Source: Thermoplasmatales archaeon
GTDB taxonomy: Archaea > Thermoplasmatota > Thermoplasmata > Methanomassiliicoccales > Methanomethylophilaceae
Direction: 5' to 3'
Assembly (NCBI GenBank): GCA_012515075.1
Contig: JAAYZC010000059.1
Location: 1-36,442 of the forward strand
DNA length: 36,442 nucleotides
In this document: positions 22,690-31,064 of the stretch, in pieces
How positions within the stretch are numbered: the first letter of the stretch is position 1
Layout: every line of letters starts with the position of its first letter
Made by a program: the position numbers and the translations under genes
The notes under the pieces: model-generated
Told to the model about the DNA's origin: nothing
Databases searched by the model: none
What the model saw: only the letters and a program-made list of their open reading frames with translations

Positions 22690-23763
22690 ATGGTTCCCAA
22701 GAAGAAGATCGACGAGATCCTGGAGGGGTATGACACAGATGATCTTACGATCGCCACCCTTTGCTCCCATTCATCTTTGCAGATCTTCCACGGCGCCCGC
22801 AAACTGGGCTTCAAGACGCTGGGCCTCACGATCTCGCACAGCACGAAGCATTACGACGCCTTCCCTCTGGCGAAGCCTGACGAGATAATAAGGTACAGCG
22901 ATTTCGACGATATGGAGTCCCGCGTGGGCGAGCTGCACGACAGGAACGTCGTCGTGATACCTCACGGGTCCTTCGTGGAGTACATGGGATACAAGAAGTT
23001 CGAGGAATACCAGATCCCTTCCTACGGCAACCGCTCCGTCCTCCAATGGGAATCCGACAGGGACAGCCAGAGGCAGTGGATAACCTCCGCCGGCGTTGCG
23101 ATGCCCCGCATATTCACAGACGCCAGGGAGATCAGCGAGCCGGTCATGGTCAAGTACCACGGCGCCAAGGGGGGCAGGGGGTTCTTCATAGCCAAGGACT
23201 ACCCCGATTTCAAGATGTCCATCGACAACACCCAGCCCTACACCATACAGGAATACTGCCTGGGGACCAGATACTATCTGCACTTCTTCTACGACGCTAA
23301 CAAGAAGGACGGCTACAGATGCGCCGCGGGCGGTTCCGTGGAGCTCCTGTCCATAGACCGCAGGGACGAGAGCAACATAGATGAGATGTACAAGCTGGGT
23401 TCCATCGAGGATGCCAAGAGGCACGGACTGTACCCTTCGTTCGTCGTCACCGGTAACACGCCGGTTGTCATAAGGGAGTCCCTTCTTCCGAAGGCCTTCG
23501 AAATGGCGGAGAAGGTCGTCAACCGCTCCTATGAGCTCTTCGGCGGCATGTGGGGCCCGTTCTGTCTCGAGACAGTAGTCACCGACAAACTGGAGTTCAA
23601 GGTCTTCGAGATATCCACGCGGATAGTCGCCGGAACCAACCCGTTCGTATCGGGATCCCCGTATGCGGACCTGATCTACCCCGGGCTCAGCACCGGTGGC
23701 AGGATAGCAATGGACATACGCGGAGCCGCTTCCGAGGGGAGGCTAAAGGACCTCGTAACCTGA
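22690..23763 (+). CDS. purP: FAICAR synthetase PurP (formate-dependent)
   Basis: A 357-residue ATP-grasp enzyme that formylates AICAR to FAICAR with formate and ATP, the archaeal alternative to the folate-dependent step. Recognisable parts are TIATLCSHSSLQIFHGARKL at the N-terminus, VMVKYHGAKGGRGFFIAKD (ATP-grasp lysine and glycine loop), YTIQEYCLGTRYYLHFFYD, and the metal-binding GPFCLETVV with VFEISTRIVAGTNPF near the C-terminus. Length is normal. A TATA box 25 bases upstream supports ATG 22690. A full-length purH is also present 11 kb away, so the AICAR formylation step has two candidate enzymes. Confidence 0.94.
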   Translation: MVPKKKIDEILEGYDTDDLTIATLCSHSSLQIFHGARKLGFKTLGLTISHSTKHYDAFPLAKPDEIIRYSDFDDMESRVGELHDRNVVVIPHGSFVEYMGYKKFEEYQIPSYGNRSVLQWESDRDSQRQWITSAGVAMPRIFTDAREISEPVMVKYHGAKGGRGFFIAKDYPDFKMSIDNTQPYTIQEYCLGTRYYLHFFYDANKKDGYRCAAGGSVELLSIDRRDESNIDEMYKLGSIEDAKRHGLYPSFVVTGNTPVVIRESLLPKAFEMAEKVVNRSYELFGGMWGPFCLETVVTDKLEFKVFEISTRIVAGTNPFVSGSPYADLIYPGLSTGGRIAMDIRGAASEGRLKDLVT

Positions 23764-23790
23764 GGGCCCGCAGAGGTTCTGTAGCAAAGA

Positions 23791-23798
23791 ATATTTAG
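23791..23798 (+). promoter_or_regulatory. TATA box of the class I aminotransferase gene
   Basis: ATATTTAG centred about 27 bases before ATG 23822. Confidence 0.55.
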
Positions 23799-23821
23799 AT
23801 GCAAGAGTTAGGGTCGTTGCC

Positions 23822-24988
23822 ATGGTATCCAAGAGGCTTCAGGAAATACCTGTATCGGGGACGGTTAACATTTCCAATATGGTCAGTCAGCTCAAGGTTG
23901 AGGGCGTCGACATAATATCCTTCTCCATGGGCGAGCCGGATTTCTCCACTCCGGAGAACATAGTCGACGCATGCGTGGAATCCCTCCGGGGAGGGTTCAC
24001 CCACTACACGCCGTCCGCCGGGATACCGGAGCTCAGGTGCGCCATAGCCGATCGCGCGTCCTCCGAATCCGGGATACCCTGCAGCCCCAACAACGTCCTG
24101 GTCACCCCCACCAAGCAAGCCATCTTCATGATCGCCCTGGCCTACCTCGATCCCGGCGACGAGGTCATACTCTCCGATCCCTCCTGGGTATCCTACGAGG
24201 CATGCATCCGCCTAGCCGGGGCGGTCCCCAAGTACGTGCCCACGAGGTTCGAGGACGATTTCATAATGGACCCCGCCAATCTGGCCAAGGCCATCACCAA
24301 GCGGACCAAGATGATAATCCTGAACACTCCCTCCAACCCGACGGGCACCGTCCTCCCCGAGTCGACCATCAAGGCCATAGCCGAGCTGGCCATTGAGAAC
24401 GACATCTACGTCATGTCCGACGAGATCTACGAGAGCATAGTCTACGACGGGGCGAAGAACACATCAATCGCCTCCCTTCCCGGCATGTTCTCCCGCACCC
24501 TCACGGTGTCCGGACTGTCCAAGACGTATGCCATGACAGGATGGAGGGTCGGCTGGATGATCGCCCCGGAGGCCGACATACTCGCGGTCAACAAGCTTCA
24601 GACCCATTCCATAACCTGTTGCACCTCTTTCACACAGCCCGCGGCGGTGGAGGCCCTGAGGGGCCCCCAGGACCGCCGTGACGAGATGGTAGCCGAGTTC
24701 AAGAAGCGCCGGAATCTGGCGTTAGACCTCATAGCCGAGATAAAAGGGCTCGAGTGCAACGTGCCCCAGGGGGCGTTCTATCTCTTCCCCAGGTACGATG
24801 TGCACATGAGGTCCGTGGAACTGGCCGCGTATCTTCTCAAGGAGGGCCATGTGGCCGTTACCCCAGGCGCCGCGTTCGGACCAAGCGGGGAGGGGTTCTT
24901 CAGGATATCCTACGCCACCAGCGAGGATCAGATAATCGAAGGCTTCTCACGCATAAAGAAATGCATCAACGCGCTCAAAGGGCACTGA
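23822..24988 (+). CDS. Class I/II pyridoxal-phosphate aminotransferase (aspartate aminotransferase-like)
   Basis: A 388-residue fold-type I aminotransferase. It has the substrate strand IISFSMGEPDFSTPENI, the NTPSNPTG motif with the PLP-contacting Asn, MSDEIYES, the PLP lysine in SGLSKTYAMTGWRVGW, and the carboxylate-binding Arg in GFFRISYA. The closest functional group is the broad aspartate/aromatic/alanine aminotransferases, so the exact amino donor cannot be read from the sequence. It has its own TATA box and is a single-gene unit. The downstream serine operon also starts with an aminotransferase, but of the unrelated class V. Confidence 0.9.
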   Translation: MVSKRLQEIPVSGTVNISNMVSQLKVEGVDIISFSMGEPDFSTPENIVDACVESLRGGFTHYTPSAGIPELRCAIADRASSESGIPCSPNNVLVTPTKQAIFMIALAYLDPGDEVILSDPSWVSYEACIRLAGAVPKYVPTRFEDDFIMDPANLAKAITKRTKMIILNTPSNPTGTVLPESTIKAIAELAIENDIYVMSDEIYESIVYDGAKNTSIASLPGMFSRTLTVSGLSKTYAMTGWRVGWMIAPEADILAVNKLQTHSITCCTSFTQPAAVEALRGPQDRRDEMVAEFKKRRNLALDLIAEIKGLECNVPQGAFYLFPRYDVHMRSVELAAYLLKEGHVAVTPGAAFGPSGEGFFRISYATSEDQIIEGFSRIKKCINALKGH

Positions 24989-25022
24989 ACGCGTCGCGCA
25001 CACAACCTCCCGCACGCATTTC

Positions 25023-25056
25023 TTTATATGGGTTCGATTATTGCGAACCATAATCG
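25023..25056 (+). promoter_or_regulatory. Serine operon promoter with two interleaved dyads
   Basis: TTTATATG (25023-25030) is the TATA box. It abuts GGTTCG (25031-25036), which pairs with CGAACC (25044-25049). Interleaved with this is CGATTAT (25035-25041), which pairs with ATAATCG (25050-25056). The dyads cover roughly positions -22 to +4 relative to the expected start near 25053, the usual place for an archaeal repressor. Confidence 0.6.
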
Positions 25057-25107
25057 TTCCAGTCCCGCCGAGGGACGGGGGCGCGCACTATGCCTTGAGG
25101 GAGAAAC

Positions 25108-26175
25108 TTGAGTAGGAAACTGTTCACAGTGGGACCGGTAAACGTAGAGCCTGAGGTCCTGCAGGCGATGACTAGGCCCATGATCACGCACCGTTCCAAG
25201 GAGTACAAGAAGCTCCACGGGGACATCATGGAGAAGATTAGAAAGGCCCTGGACACGGACATGGAGATACTTCTGGTCGGAGGGTCCGCATCAATCTTCC
25301 TGGAAGGCGCTGTCAGGAACGGCGTGAAGGAGAGGTCCCTCGGCCTGACCAACGGTTCCTTCGGCGACAGGTTCATAGAGATAGCGAAGCTCAACGGCAA
25401 GACCGTCGACGAGGTTCGGGTTCCCTGGGGCAAGGCCGTAAGGCCCGGCGACATCGAGGGCAAGGTGTCCGAAGGGACGGAAGCCGTCCACTGGGTCAGC
25501 AACGAGTCCTCCACCGGGGTGTTCGGCGACTCCACGGCCCTGGCCGAGGAGGTCAGGAGGCAGAACCCAGACTCGCTTGTATTCGTCGACGCGGTGACCT
25601 CGGCCTTCGCCATGGATCTGGAGATGAAGAGGCTGTGCCCCGACGCTCTCGTCTTCGGGACCCAGAAGGCCTTGGCACTGCCGCCGGGCCTGGCCTTCAT
25701 GGCGGTGAGCGATAGGCTGTTCGAGAGGTCGGCATCGGTCAGGAACAGAGGGTTCTACACCGACCTGGCGAAGCTCCGCAAGAATAGCGCCGAGAACTAC
25801 GCCCTGACGACCCCTCCCGTCTCCCTCATGTACGCCCTTGACTTCCAGATGGACCGCATACTCTCCGAGGGGATGGCCGCCAGATACAGGAGGCACCGCG
25901 AGATGGGGGACGCGGTCCGGAGCTGGGCGGCGAAGCACTGCGGCATATTCCCCGAGGAGGGGTACAGGTCGAACACCATAGGCGTCATCAACCGCGGTGA
26001 CATGGACTTCGACAGATTCCATTCAGCGCTGAAGGCCAAAGGGTACGAGATATCCAACGGCTACGGCGATGTCAAACAGACAACGTTCAGGATCGGACAC
26101 ATGGGAGACATAACCCTAGCAAGGCTTAAGGAGCTGCTGTCGGTGATGGACGAAACGTTGGAGGAGATTCAATGA
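25108..26175 (+). CDS. Class V aminotransferase, probable phosphoserine aminotransferase
   Basis: A 355-residue class V PLP enzyme of the alanine-glyoxylate/serine-pyruvate aminotransferase group. It has the N-terminal FTVGPVNVEPEVLQAMTRP, VGGSASIFLEGAVRN, the Asp-containing VFVDAVTSAFAMD, and the PLP lysine in FGTQKALALPPGLA. It is followed by serA in an ATGA overlap, so the likely reaction is 3-phosphohydroxypyruvate plus glutamate to phosphoserine, as proposed for archaeal homologues paired with serA; this is inference from context. The start is TTG 25108 with GAGGGAG upstream. A two-codon reading frame, ATG CCT TGA at 25090-25098, precedes the ribosome site. Confidence 0.85.
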   Translation: MSRKLFTVGPVNVEPEVLQAMTRPMITHRSKEYKKLHGDIMEKIRKALDTDMEILLVGGSASIFLEGAVRNGVKERSLGLTNGSFGDRFIEIAKLNGKTVDEVRVPWGKAVRPGDIEGKVSEGTEAVHWVSNESSTGVFGDSTALAEEVRRQNPDSLVFVDAVTSAFAMDLEMKRLCPDALVFGTQKALALPPGLAFMAVSDRLFERSASVRNRGFYTDLAKLRKNSAENYALTTPPVSLMYALDFQMDRILSEGMAARYRRHREMGDAVRSWAAKHCGIFPEEGYRSNTIGVINRGDMDFDRFHSALKAKGYEISNGYGDVKQTTFRIGHMGDITLARLKELLSVMDETLEEIQ

Positions 26176-27755
26176 AGATACTCGTATCCGACCCTCTGTC
26201 CGAAGAGGGCCTAAAGATCCTCAGAGATTCCGGCATCCCGGTGGATGTTAAGACGGGACTCAGCGAGGATGAGCTGTGTGAGATAATCGGTGAGTACGAC
26301 GGGCTCATAATAAGGTCCGGCACCACGGTGACAAAGAAGATCCTGGATGCGGCCCGCGGACTCCGTGTGGTCGGACGTGCCGGCGTGGGCGTCGACAACG
26401 TGGACGTCCCCGCCGCCACCGAGAAGGGCATATTGGTAATGAACACCCCCGCCGCCAACATAATCTCAGCCGCCGAGCACTCCTGCGCGATGATACTCTC
26501 GCTCTGCAGGAACATACCCTTCGCCCACGAGTCCCTGCACAGGGGCGAGTGGAAGAGGTCCAAGTTCACCGGCGTGGAGCTCAACGGGAAGACCCTAGGC
26601 ATCATAGGGGTCGGTCGCGTGGGAGGGGAGGTCGCGAAGCGCCTCAGGGCCTTCAACATGACCATGGTCGGCTACGATCCGTTCCTGCCGAAGGAGGTCG
26701 CGGACAGCATAGGCGTCAGGCTCACGGACCTGGAGGAGGTCCTGAGGATATCCGACGTGATGACCATCCACACCCCGCTGCTCCCCGAGACCAGGAACAT
26801 GATAAGCATTCCCCAGTTCAAGATGATGAAGCCCGGGGCCCTTCTGGTGAACGTGGCGCGCGGAGGCATCGTAAACGAGGACGACCTCTACACGGCACTG
26901 AAGGAGAAGGTCATCGCGGGCGCGGCTTTCGATGTCTGGTGCAGCGAGCCCCTCTGCGAGGCCGAGAAGAAGCTTCTGGAGCTGGACAACCTGGTGACCA
27001 CCCCCCACCTGGGGGCCAGCACCGTGGAGGCCCAGGAGAGGGTGGCCGTGGAGATAGCCGAGCAGGTGATCAGATACCTGAAAGAGGGCAGCATCGCGGG
27101 CGCGATCAACGCCCCCCGCGGCAAGCTGGATCCGGACACCGCGCCCTTCGCGCCCCTGGCCGAGAACCTAGGAGTGTTCGCCCACCAGATCAACGGCAAC
27201 AGGCCGATAAACAGCATGGAGATCACCTACTGCGGCGAACTGGCGGATAAGAACACCAAGATGCTCACGATATCCGCCCTCACGGGGATACTGAGGAACG
27301 TGGTGGGCTCCGAGAACGTCAACGCGATCAACGCCCAGTCAATCGCCAAGGGCAAGGGCATCGCGGTGACCGAATCGAAGAGGGAAGACTCCCCCGTCTA
27401 CTCCAGCACCATCGAGCTCAAGATAGCTTCCGGCAAGGACTCATACGTCCTGCGTGGAACGGTTTTCGCCAACATACCCCGCCTGGTGGGTCTTGACGAG
27501 TACTCCTTCGAGATACCCATGGAGCAGGACATGCTCTATGTCCGCTACAAGGACGCCCCGGGCGTCATCGGGGCCGTCGGCAAGATACTCGGCGACAGCG
27601 GCATCAACATAGGTCAGATGACCGTCGGCAGGGACGGGCCCGCAGGCACGGCCATTATGGTCATGGGTATTGATCAGGCGATAACGCCCGAGCTGCTCGA
27701 GAGGGTCCGGGCCGCGTCCGGCTCCCCGGACGCGAAGTTCGTGGACCTGGTGTGA
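26172..27755 (+). CDS. serA: D-3-phosphoglycerate dehydrogenase
   Basis: A 527-residue long-form SerA, the first enzyme of serine synthesis. The NAD-binding fold has LGIIGVGRVGGEVAKRL, catalytic Arg in NVARGGIVNEDDL, and the His of TPHLGASTVEAQE. An allosteric substrate-binding domain follows (about residues 320-450), then a C-terminal ACT domain (about 455-527; VRYKDAPGVIGAVGKILGDS) that normally binds serine for feedback inhibition. GGAGGAGAT precedes ATG 26172, which overlaps the aminotransferase stop. Length and domain order match the archaeal long form. Confidence 0.95.
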   Translation: MKILVSDPLSEEGLKILRDSGIPVDVKTGLSEDELCEIIGEYDGLIIRSGTTVTKKILDAARGLRVVGRAGVGVDNVDVPAATEKGILVMNTPAANIISAAEHSCAMILSLCRNIPFAHESLHRGEWKRSKFTGVELNGKTLGIIGVGRVGGEVAKRLRAFNMTMVGYDPFLPKEVADSIGVRLTDLEEVLRISDVMTIHTPLLPETRNMISIPQFKMMKPGALLVNVARGGIVNEDDLYTALKEKVIAGAAFDVWCSEPLCEAEKKLLELDNLVTTPHLGASTVEAQERVAVEIAEQVIRYLKEGSIAGAINAPRGKLDPDTAPFAPLAENLGVFAHQINGNRPINSMEITYCGELADKNTKMLTISALTGILRNVVGSENVNAINAQSIAKGKGIAVTESKREDSPVYSSTIELKIASGKDSYVLRGTVFANIPRLVGLDEYSFEIPMEQDMLYVRYKDAPGVIGAVGKILGDSGINIGQMTVGRDGPAGTAIMVMGIDQAITPELLERVRAASGSPDAKFVDLV

Positions 27756-27763
27756 AGCCTAAA

Positions 27764-27786
27764 AACCCTTCTCCTCGGGAAGGGTT
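27764..27786 (+). terminator. Hairpin after serA
   Basis: AACCCTTC and GAAGGGTT form an 8-base stem with loop TCCTCGG, starting 9 bases after the serA stop. Its 3' arm runs into the TATA-like TTATTAAA (27785-27792) of the next gene, so termination and initiation signals overlap. Confidence 0.5.
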
Positions 27787-27792
27787 ATTAAA
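27785..27792 (+). promoter_or_regulatory. TATA box of the DUF6015-like gene
   Basis: TTATTAAA centred about 37 bases before ATG 27826. The expected start near 27815 leaves a leader of about 11 bases; GGAGAG at 27814-27819 may be the ribosome site. Confidence 0.45.
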
Positions 27793-27825
27793 CCTTTCAG
27801 CGCTTCGGCACTTGGAGAGACGTCA

Positions 27826-28200
27826 ATGATCACGGTAGAGGAGCTGACCACGGCTATAAAGAACAGCATCGACAACAAGGGTATGCTGGAGGAGCAGGCC
27901 AACGACCTTGCTCAGCGCGTTCTGAACTTCTTCGGCTATTCCGACAGGATCATAGACAACGTCCTTGAGCCCGAGGACCGCGACGCCTTCTACATGCTCG
28001 AGGACGCGGGCATCCTGACCACTGAAAGGGAGGAGACGACCCTCTACGACGGCAGGGAATGGAGGATACACTACTGGATCTTCAGGCGCGAGAGGATAGG
28101 GGAGCTCATGGAGGGCTCTGAAGACTCGGTCTCCTCGCAGGGAGGGTCCCAGTCGCTCTACGACGACCTCCCCGATGACATCTGGCGTAGGGGAGAGTAA
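27826..28200 (+). CDS. DUF6015-like small archaeal protein
   Basis: A 124-residue protein with an N-terminal helical part (VEELTTAIKNSIDNKGMLEE), a strongly ordered centre (NFFGYSDRIIDNVLEPEDRD, then FYMLEDAGILTTEREETTLY) and a DGREWRIHYWIF strand, ending in a polar tail. It resembles the family I know as DUF6015 from Thermoplasmata; the centre looks like a winged-helix fold in which an aromatic-rich hairpin follows a helical bundle. No function is assigned. The stop is TAA, one of three in the window. It stands alone between serA and the XPD-like helicase. Confidence 0.65.
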   Translation: MITVEELTTAIKNSIDNKGMLEEQANDLAQRVLNFFGYSDRIIDNVLEPEDRDAFYMLEDAGILTTEREETTLYDGREWRIHYWIFRRERIGELMEGSEDSVSSQGGSQSLYDDLPDDIWRRGE

Positions 28201-28224
28201 TTTCGGTCATCCCCCCGGACCCGG

Positions 28225-28232
28225 TTTATAAC
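28225..28232 (+). promoter_or_regulatory. TATA box of the XPD-like helicase gene
   Basis: TTTATAAC centred about 25 bases before ATG 28254. It sits in a short dyad, CGGTT-TAT-AACCG. Confidence 0.6.
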
Positions 28233-28253
28233 CGCCGACGTCGTACAGGGGGC

Positions 28254-30131
28254 ATGGACCTGTTCCCCTATGTCCATATCGGTGACCAGGGCCCCCTGGT
28301 GGCATTCATTTCCGATTCTGTTACCAAAGGATGTTCCGCCGTCCTCGAGTCGGGCACCGGCACGGGCAAGACCGTGTGCTCCATCGTGGGGGCACTGGAG
28401 GCGTCGCTGGGCTCCGGCCGTAAGACGGTCTTCCTCACCCGTACCAAATCCCAGCAGAGACAGGTCCTCAGGGAGCTGCGTGCCATATCCTCCAAGGAGA
28501 GGGTCTTCGGCATGGCGGTGCAGGGCCGCAGCGCCTCCAACTGCCCCATGATGGCGGAGGATCCGGAGCTGGCTATAGGGACATCCGAGGAGCTGTCCCG
28601 TCTGTGCTCGGAGTATAAGAAGGAGAAGGACGGAGTCTGCGGCTGCAGCCACTACGGCAACATGGCCTCCGCGGATCTCGGGGCCCTTCTGGAATACTGC
28701 AGGGATTTCATGCCCGACCCCGAAGCGTTCTCCTCTCACTGTATGGATCTCGGGATATGCCCTTACGAGGCGGCCAAGCTCATGCTGCCCCAGGCTGACT
28801 TGGTTACCGCTCCGTACTCGTTCGTCCTCATGCCCCGGATACTAAGGCATTTCCTGGATTGGCTGGGTGCGCCTCTGGGGGAGATCGTGATAATAGCCGA
28901 CGAGGCCCATAATCTGCCCGAGTACCTGAGGGAGGTCATGACCCATGAATACACAATGGGGGCTCTGGATTTATGCGAACGCGAGGCCGGAGAATGGGAT
29001 GACCCCGAGCTACGGGATGGCCTCTCGGTGTCCGATCTGACGTCCGCCATGGGCGAGTGCATGGCCGAGGCGGCCAGGGAGTATGTCATAGAGGACGACG
29101 GGATCCTCCCGCCGAACTTCCTCGAGGACGAGATGATGTACCGTCTCGGGGCGTCATCCTTGGCATTGGGGTCAATGTACAGGAAGCTGACGGAGCTGGG
29201 AGCGATGGTCTCCGATCACAAGAGGTCCCTCAGGAAGCTTCCGCGCTCTTACATGGGGTCCCTGGGCAGATTCCTTCTTGAATGGACTTCCGCAGAGGAT
29301 GACATCTACGTGAAACTGGTGACCGGAGGCAAGAACCCGGGTTTCCTGTCGTACTGTCTGGATCCCGCCCCCGCCGCGGAACCGTTCAGGAGCTGTCACT
29401 CTTCGATACACATGTCCGGGACCCTGGAACCGCTAAGTGAGTACGCGGAGGAGCTGGGCCTCGATGACGCTGTCTGCAGACGTTTCGAGTCACCTTACCC
29501 AAAGGAGAATCTCCTGGTGCTGCGTACGGACGACGTGTCCACCAGGTTCTCGGACATGCACGCGGATCCGGATAACGTGCGGAGGATACAGGAGTACCTG
29601 GTCGGGGTGGTGGGCAGCGTCCACAGGAGCACTGCGGTGTTCTTCCCGTCCTACGGGATGATGGACAGGTTCCTAGAGGACGGCATCCCGGAAAGACTGG
29701 GAAGGGACATCGTCTTCGAGAGGAGGGGGATGCCTCATTCAGACCTGATGGACTGCGTGGAAAGATTCCGTTCATCCCCCGGGAGCGTGATATTCGCGGT
29801 GGCAGGGGGCAGGGTCAGTGAAGGGCTGGACTTCCCGGGGAAGGACCTGGAGCTGGCGGTGCTGGTCGGCATGCCCTATCCACGCCCGACGGCCAGGCAG
29901 GAGGCTCTTGTGAGGTACTATGATTACAGGTTCGGGAGAGGATGGGACCGTGCGGTGGCCACCCCCACGGAGAGGAGGATGAGGCAGGCGATCGGCCGCC
30001 TGATCAGGTCAGGGACGGACCGCGGAGCCGCCGTGATACTGGACGGCAGAGTCGCATCCGCGAAGGGTATAGCGTCCGTTCCCACGTCCGATCCGTCCGG
30101 CGAAGTCGAGAGGTTCTTCTCCCGGGGTTGA
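28254..30131 (+). CDS. XPD/Rad3-family iron-sulfur DNA helicase
   Basis: A 625-residue superfamily 2 helicase of the DinG/XPD group. Walker A is ESGTGTGKT (residues 32-40), motif Ia TRTKSQQRQ, and Walker B the DEAH box (216-219). Candidate iron-sulfur ligands are Cys97, Cys118, Cys129, Cys131, Cys163 and Cys169 (ICPYE), filling the position of the XPD cluster domain. Motif V (FAVAGGRVSEGLDFPG) and motif VI (RQAIGRLIRSGTDRG) are in the C-terminal half. It should unwind DNA 5' to 3' and act in repair. A leaderless start is supported by the TATA spacing. Confidence 0.92.
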   Translation: MDLFPYVHIGDQGPLVAFISDSVTKGCSAVLESGTGTGKTVCSIVGALEASLGSGRKTVFLTRTKSQQRQVLRELRAISSKERVFGMAVQGRSASNCPMMAEDPELAIGTSEELSRLCSEYKKEKDGVCGCSHYGNMASADLGALLEYCRDFMPDPEAFSSHCMDLGICPYEAAKLMLPQADLVTAPYSFVLMPRILRHFLDWLGAPLGEIVIIADEAHNLPEYLREVMTHEYTMGALDLCEREAGEWDDPELRDGLSVSDLTSAMGECMAEAAREYVIEDDGILPPNFLEDEMMYRLGASSLALGSMYRKLTELGAMVSDHKRSLRKLPRSYMGSLGRFLLEWTSAEDDIYVKLVTGGKNPGFLSYCLDPAPAAEPFRSCHSSIHMSGTLEPLSEYAEELGLDDAVCRRFESPYPKENLLVLRTDDVSTRFSDMHADPDNVRRIQEYLVGVVGSVHRSTAVFFPSYGMMDRFLEDGIPERLGRDIVFERRGMPHSDLMDCVERFRSSPGSVIFAVAGGRVSEGLDFPGKDLELAVLVGMPYPRPTARQEALVRYYDYRFGRGWDRAVATPTERRMRQAIGRLIRSGTDRGAAVILDGRVASAKGIASVPTSDPSGEVERFFSRG

Positions 30132-30141
30132 TGCAATAAGG

Positions 30142-30149
30142 TTTTATGA
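30142..30149 (+). promoter_or_regulatory. TATA box of the 87-residue gene
   Basis: TTTTATGA centred about 25 bases before ATG 30171. Confidence 0.5.
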
Positions 30150-30170
30150 GAGCATACTTTCACCCCTCCC

Positions 30171-30434
30171 ATGGTAATAACGGTAGATGATGATGTAAGG
30201 GATCTCATCATATCCAGCGGTCAGGATTACCGCGTGTGCACGGCGTGCATGGGTCCCGCCCTGGTCCCCGTGTCGGTCAAACATCCCAAGGAATCAGATA
30301 TAAGGATACCCGTGGGGGACCACACGCTCTACGTCTCCAGGGTGCAGTCCATGTACGTCAGCAGGGTCACCATCGACATGGTCTACGAGGACGAGGACAT
30401 AGATTCCTGTCCAGCATTCTACGTCTACCACTGA
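30171..30434 (+). CDS. 87-residue protein of unknown function with CxxC
   Basis: I do not recognise this family. The protein is rich in beta-strand patterns (VITVDDDVRDLII, LVPVSVKHP, TLYVSRVQSMYVSRVTIDMV) and has a CTACMGP motif at about residues 23-29 and a third cysteine near the C-terminus. The N-terminal strand plus CxxC might bind a metal, but no second CxxC is present. A TATA box at the leaderless distance and normal codon use support a real gene. It lies between the XPD-like helicase and the 3' end of the convergent ThiI-like gene, with only 6 bases separating the stops. Confidence 0.7.
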   Translation: MVITVDDDVRDLIISSGQDYRVCTACMGPALVPVSVKHPKESDIRIPVGDHTLYVSRVQSMYVSRVTIDMVYEDEDIDSCPAFYVYH

Positions 30435-30440
30435 AAACTC

Positions 30441-31064
30441 TCAGATGATCGCGGCCGCGGCCGCGGAGGACTCGGCCAGCGCATCCAGGTCCAGGCTCTC
30501 CTCGAAGGCGGATATCCTCTCGGGCCGGGCCTCGGTGACCGGCCTCGCGGGCAGGGCCGTACATCCTACCGAGGGCGTTATGGATATCTCATAGGTGCCG
30601 ATCATCTTTGCCGTACGCTCTATGTCCTGTTTGTCCCATCCGATAAGGGGCCTCAGGACAGGGAATCTCAGCCCCGTGTTCTCGGCCCGTATGTTCCTGA
30701 GGGTCTGGGATGCAACCTGTCCCAGGGAATCCCCCATGACCACAGCGGAACACCCAGATCTGATGGCCAGCTGCCGGGCCGTCCGCTGCATCAGTCTCTT
30801 GCACATCACGCACTGGTATCCCGGGTCGCAGACCTCGCCCACCGCCCTCTGATTCCCGCCGTGGGGGGCGGAGTACAGAGGCATCTCCTGTCCGGTGACC
30901 TCCCTCAGCCTGACGGCCAGGGACTTCACCTTCTCCAGGGAGAGGTCGTCGGAGTAGGGGCGGTTGTCCATGTGCAGAAGCACGATCTCGGCACCCCTCT
31001 CGGCCATAACGTATGACGCCACGGGGGAGTCTATCCCTCCCGAGATCAGGGACAGAAGCCTCAT
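30441..31064 (-). CDS. ThiI-like sulfurtransferase lacking the THUMP domain
   Basis: A 207-residue protein equivalent to the adenylating PP-loop domain of ThiI, which makes 4-thiouridine in tRNA. The PP-loop is SGGIDSP at residues 8-14, the ThiI-specific GDSLGQVASQTLRN is at 111-124, and Cys85-x2-Cys88 (CVMCKR) matches the pair found in archaeal ThiI. A conserved C-terminal region, ISITPSVGCTA, follows with Cys168. The N-terminal ferredoxin-like and THUMP domains (about 170 residues in full-length ThiI), which bind tRNA, are absent, so RNA recognition must come from elsewhere. The tail is alanine-rich. The start overlaps the preceding small gene by ATGA. Confidence 0.82.
   Translation of the reverse strand: MRLLSLISGGIDSPVASYVMAERGAEIVLLHMDNRPYSDDLSLEKVKSLAVRLREVTGQEMPLYSAPHGGNQRAVGEVCDPGYQCVMCKRLMQRTARQLAIRSGCSAVVMGDSLGQVASQTLRNIRAENTGLRFPVLRPLIGWDKQDIERTAKMIGTYEISITPSVGCTALPARPVTEARPERISAFEESLDLDALAESSAAAAAII

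Noticed and set aside
30453-30468. GCGGCCGC repeats as a possible regulatory repeat
   Set aside because: They encode the poly-alanine tail of the ThiI-like protein and are simple GCG/GCC codon runs.
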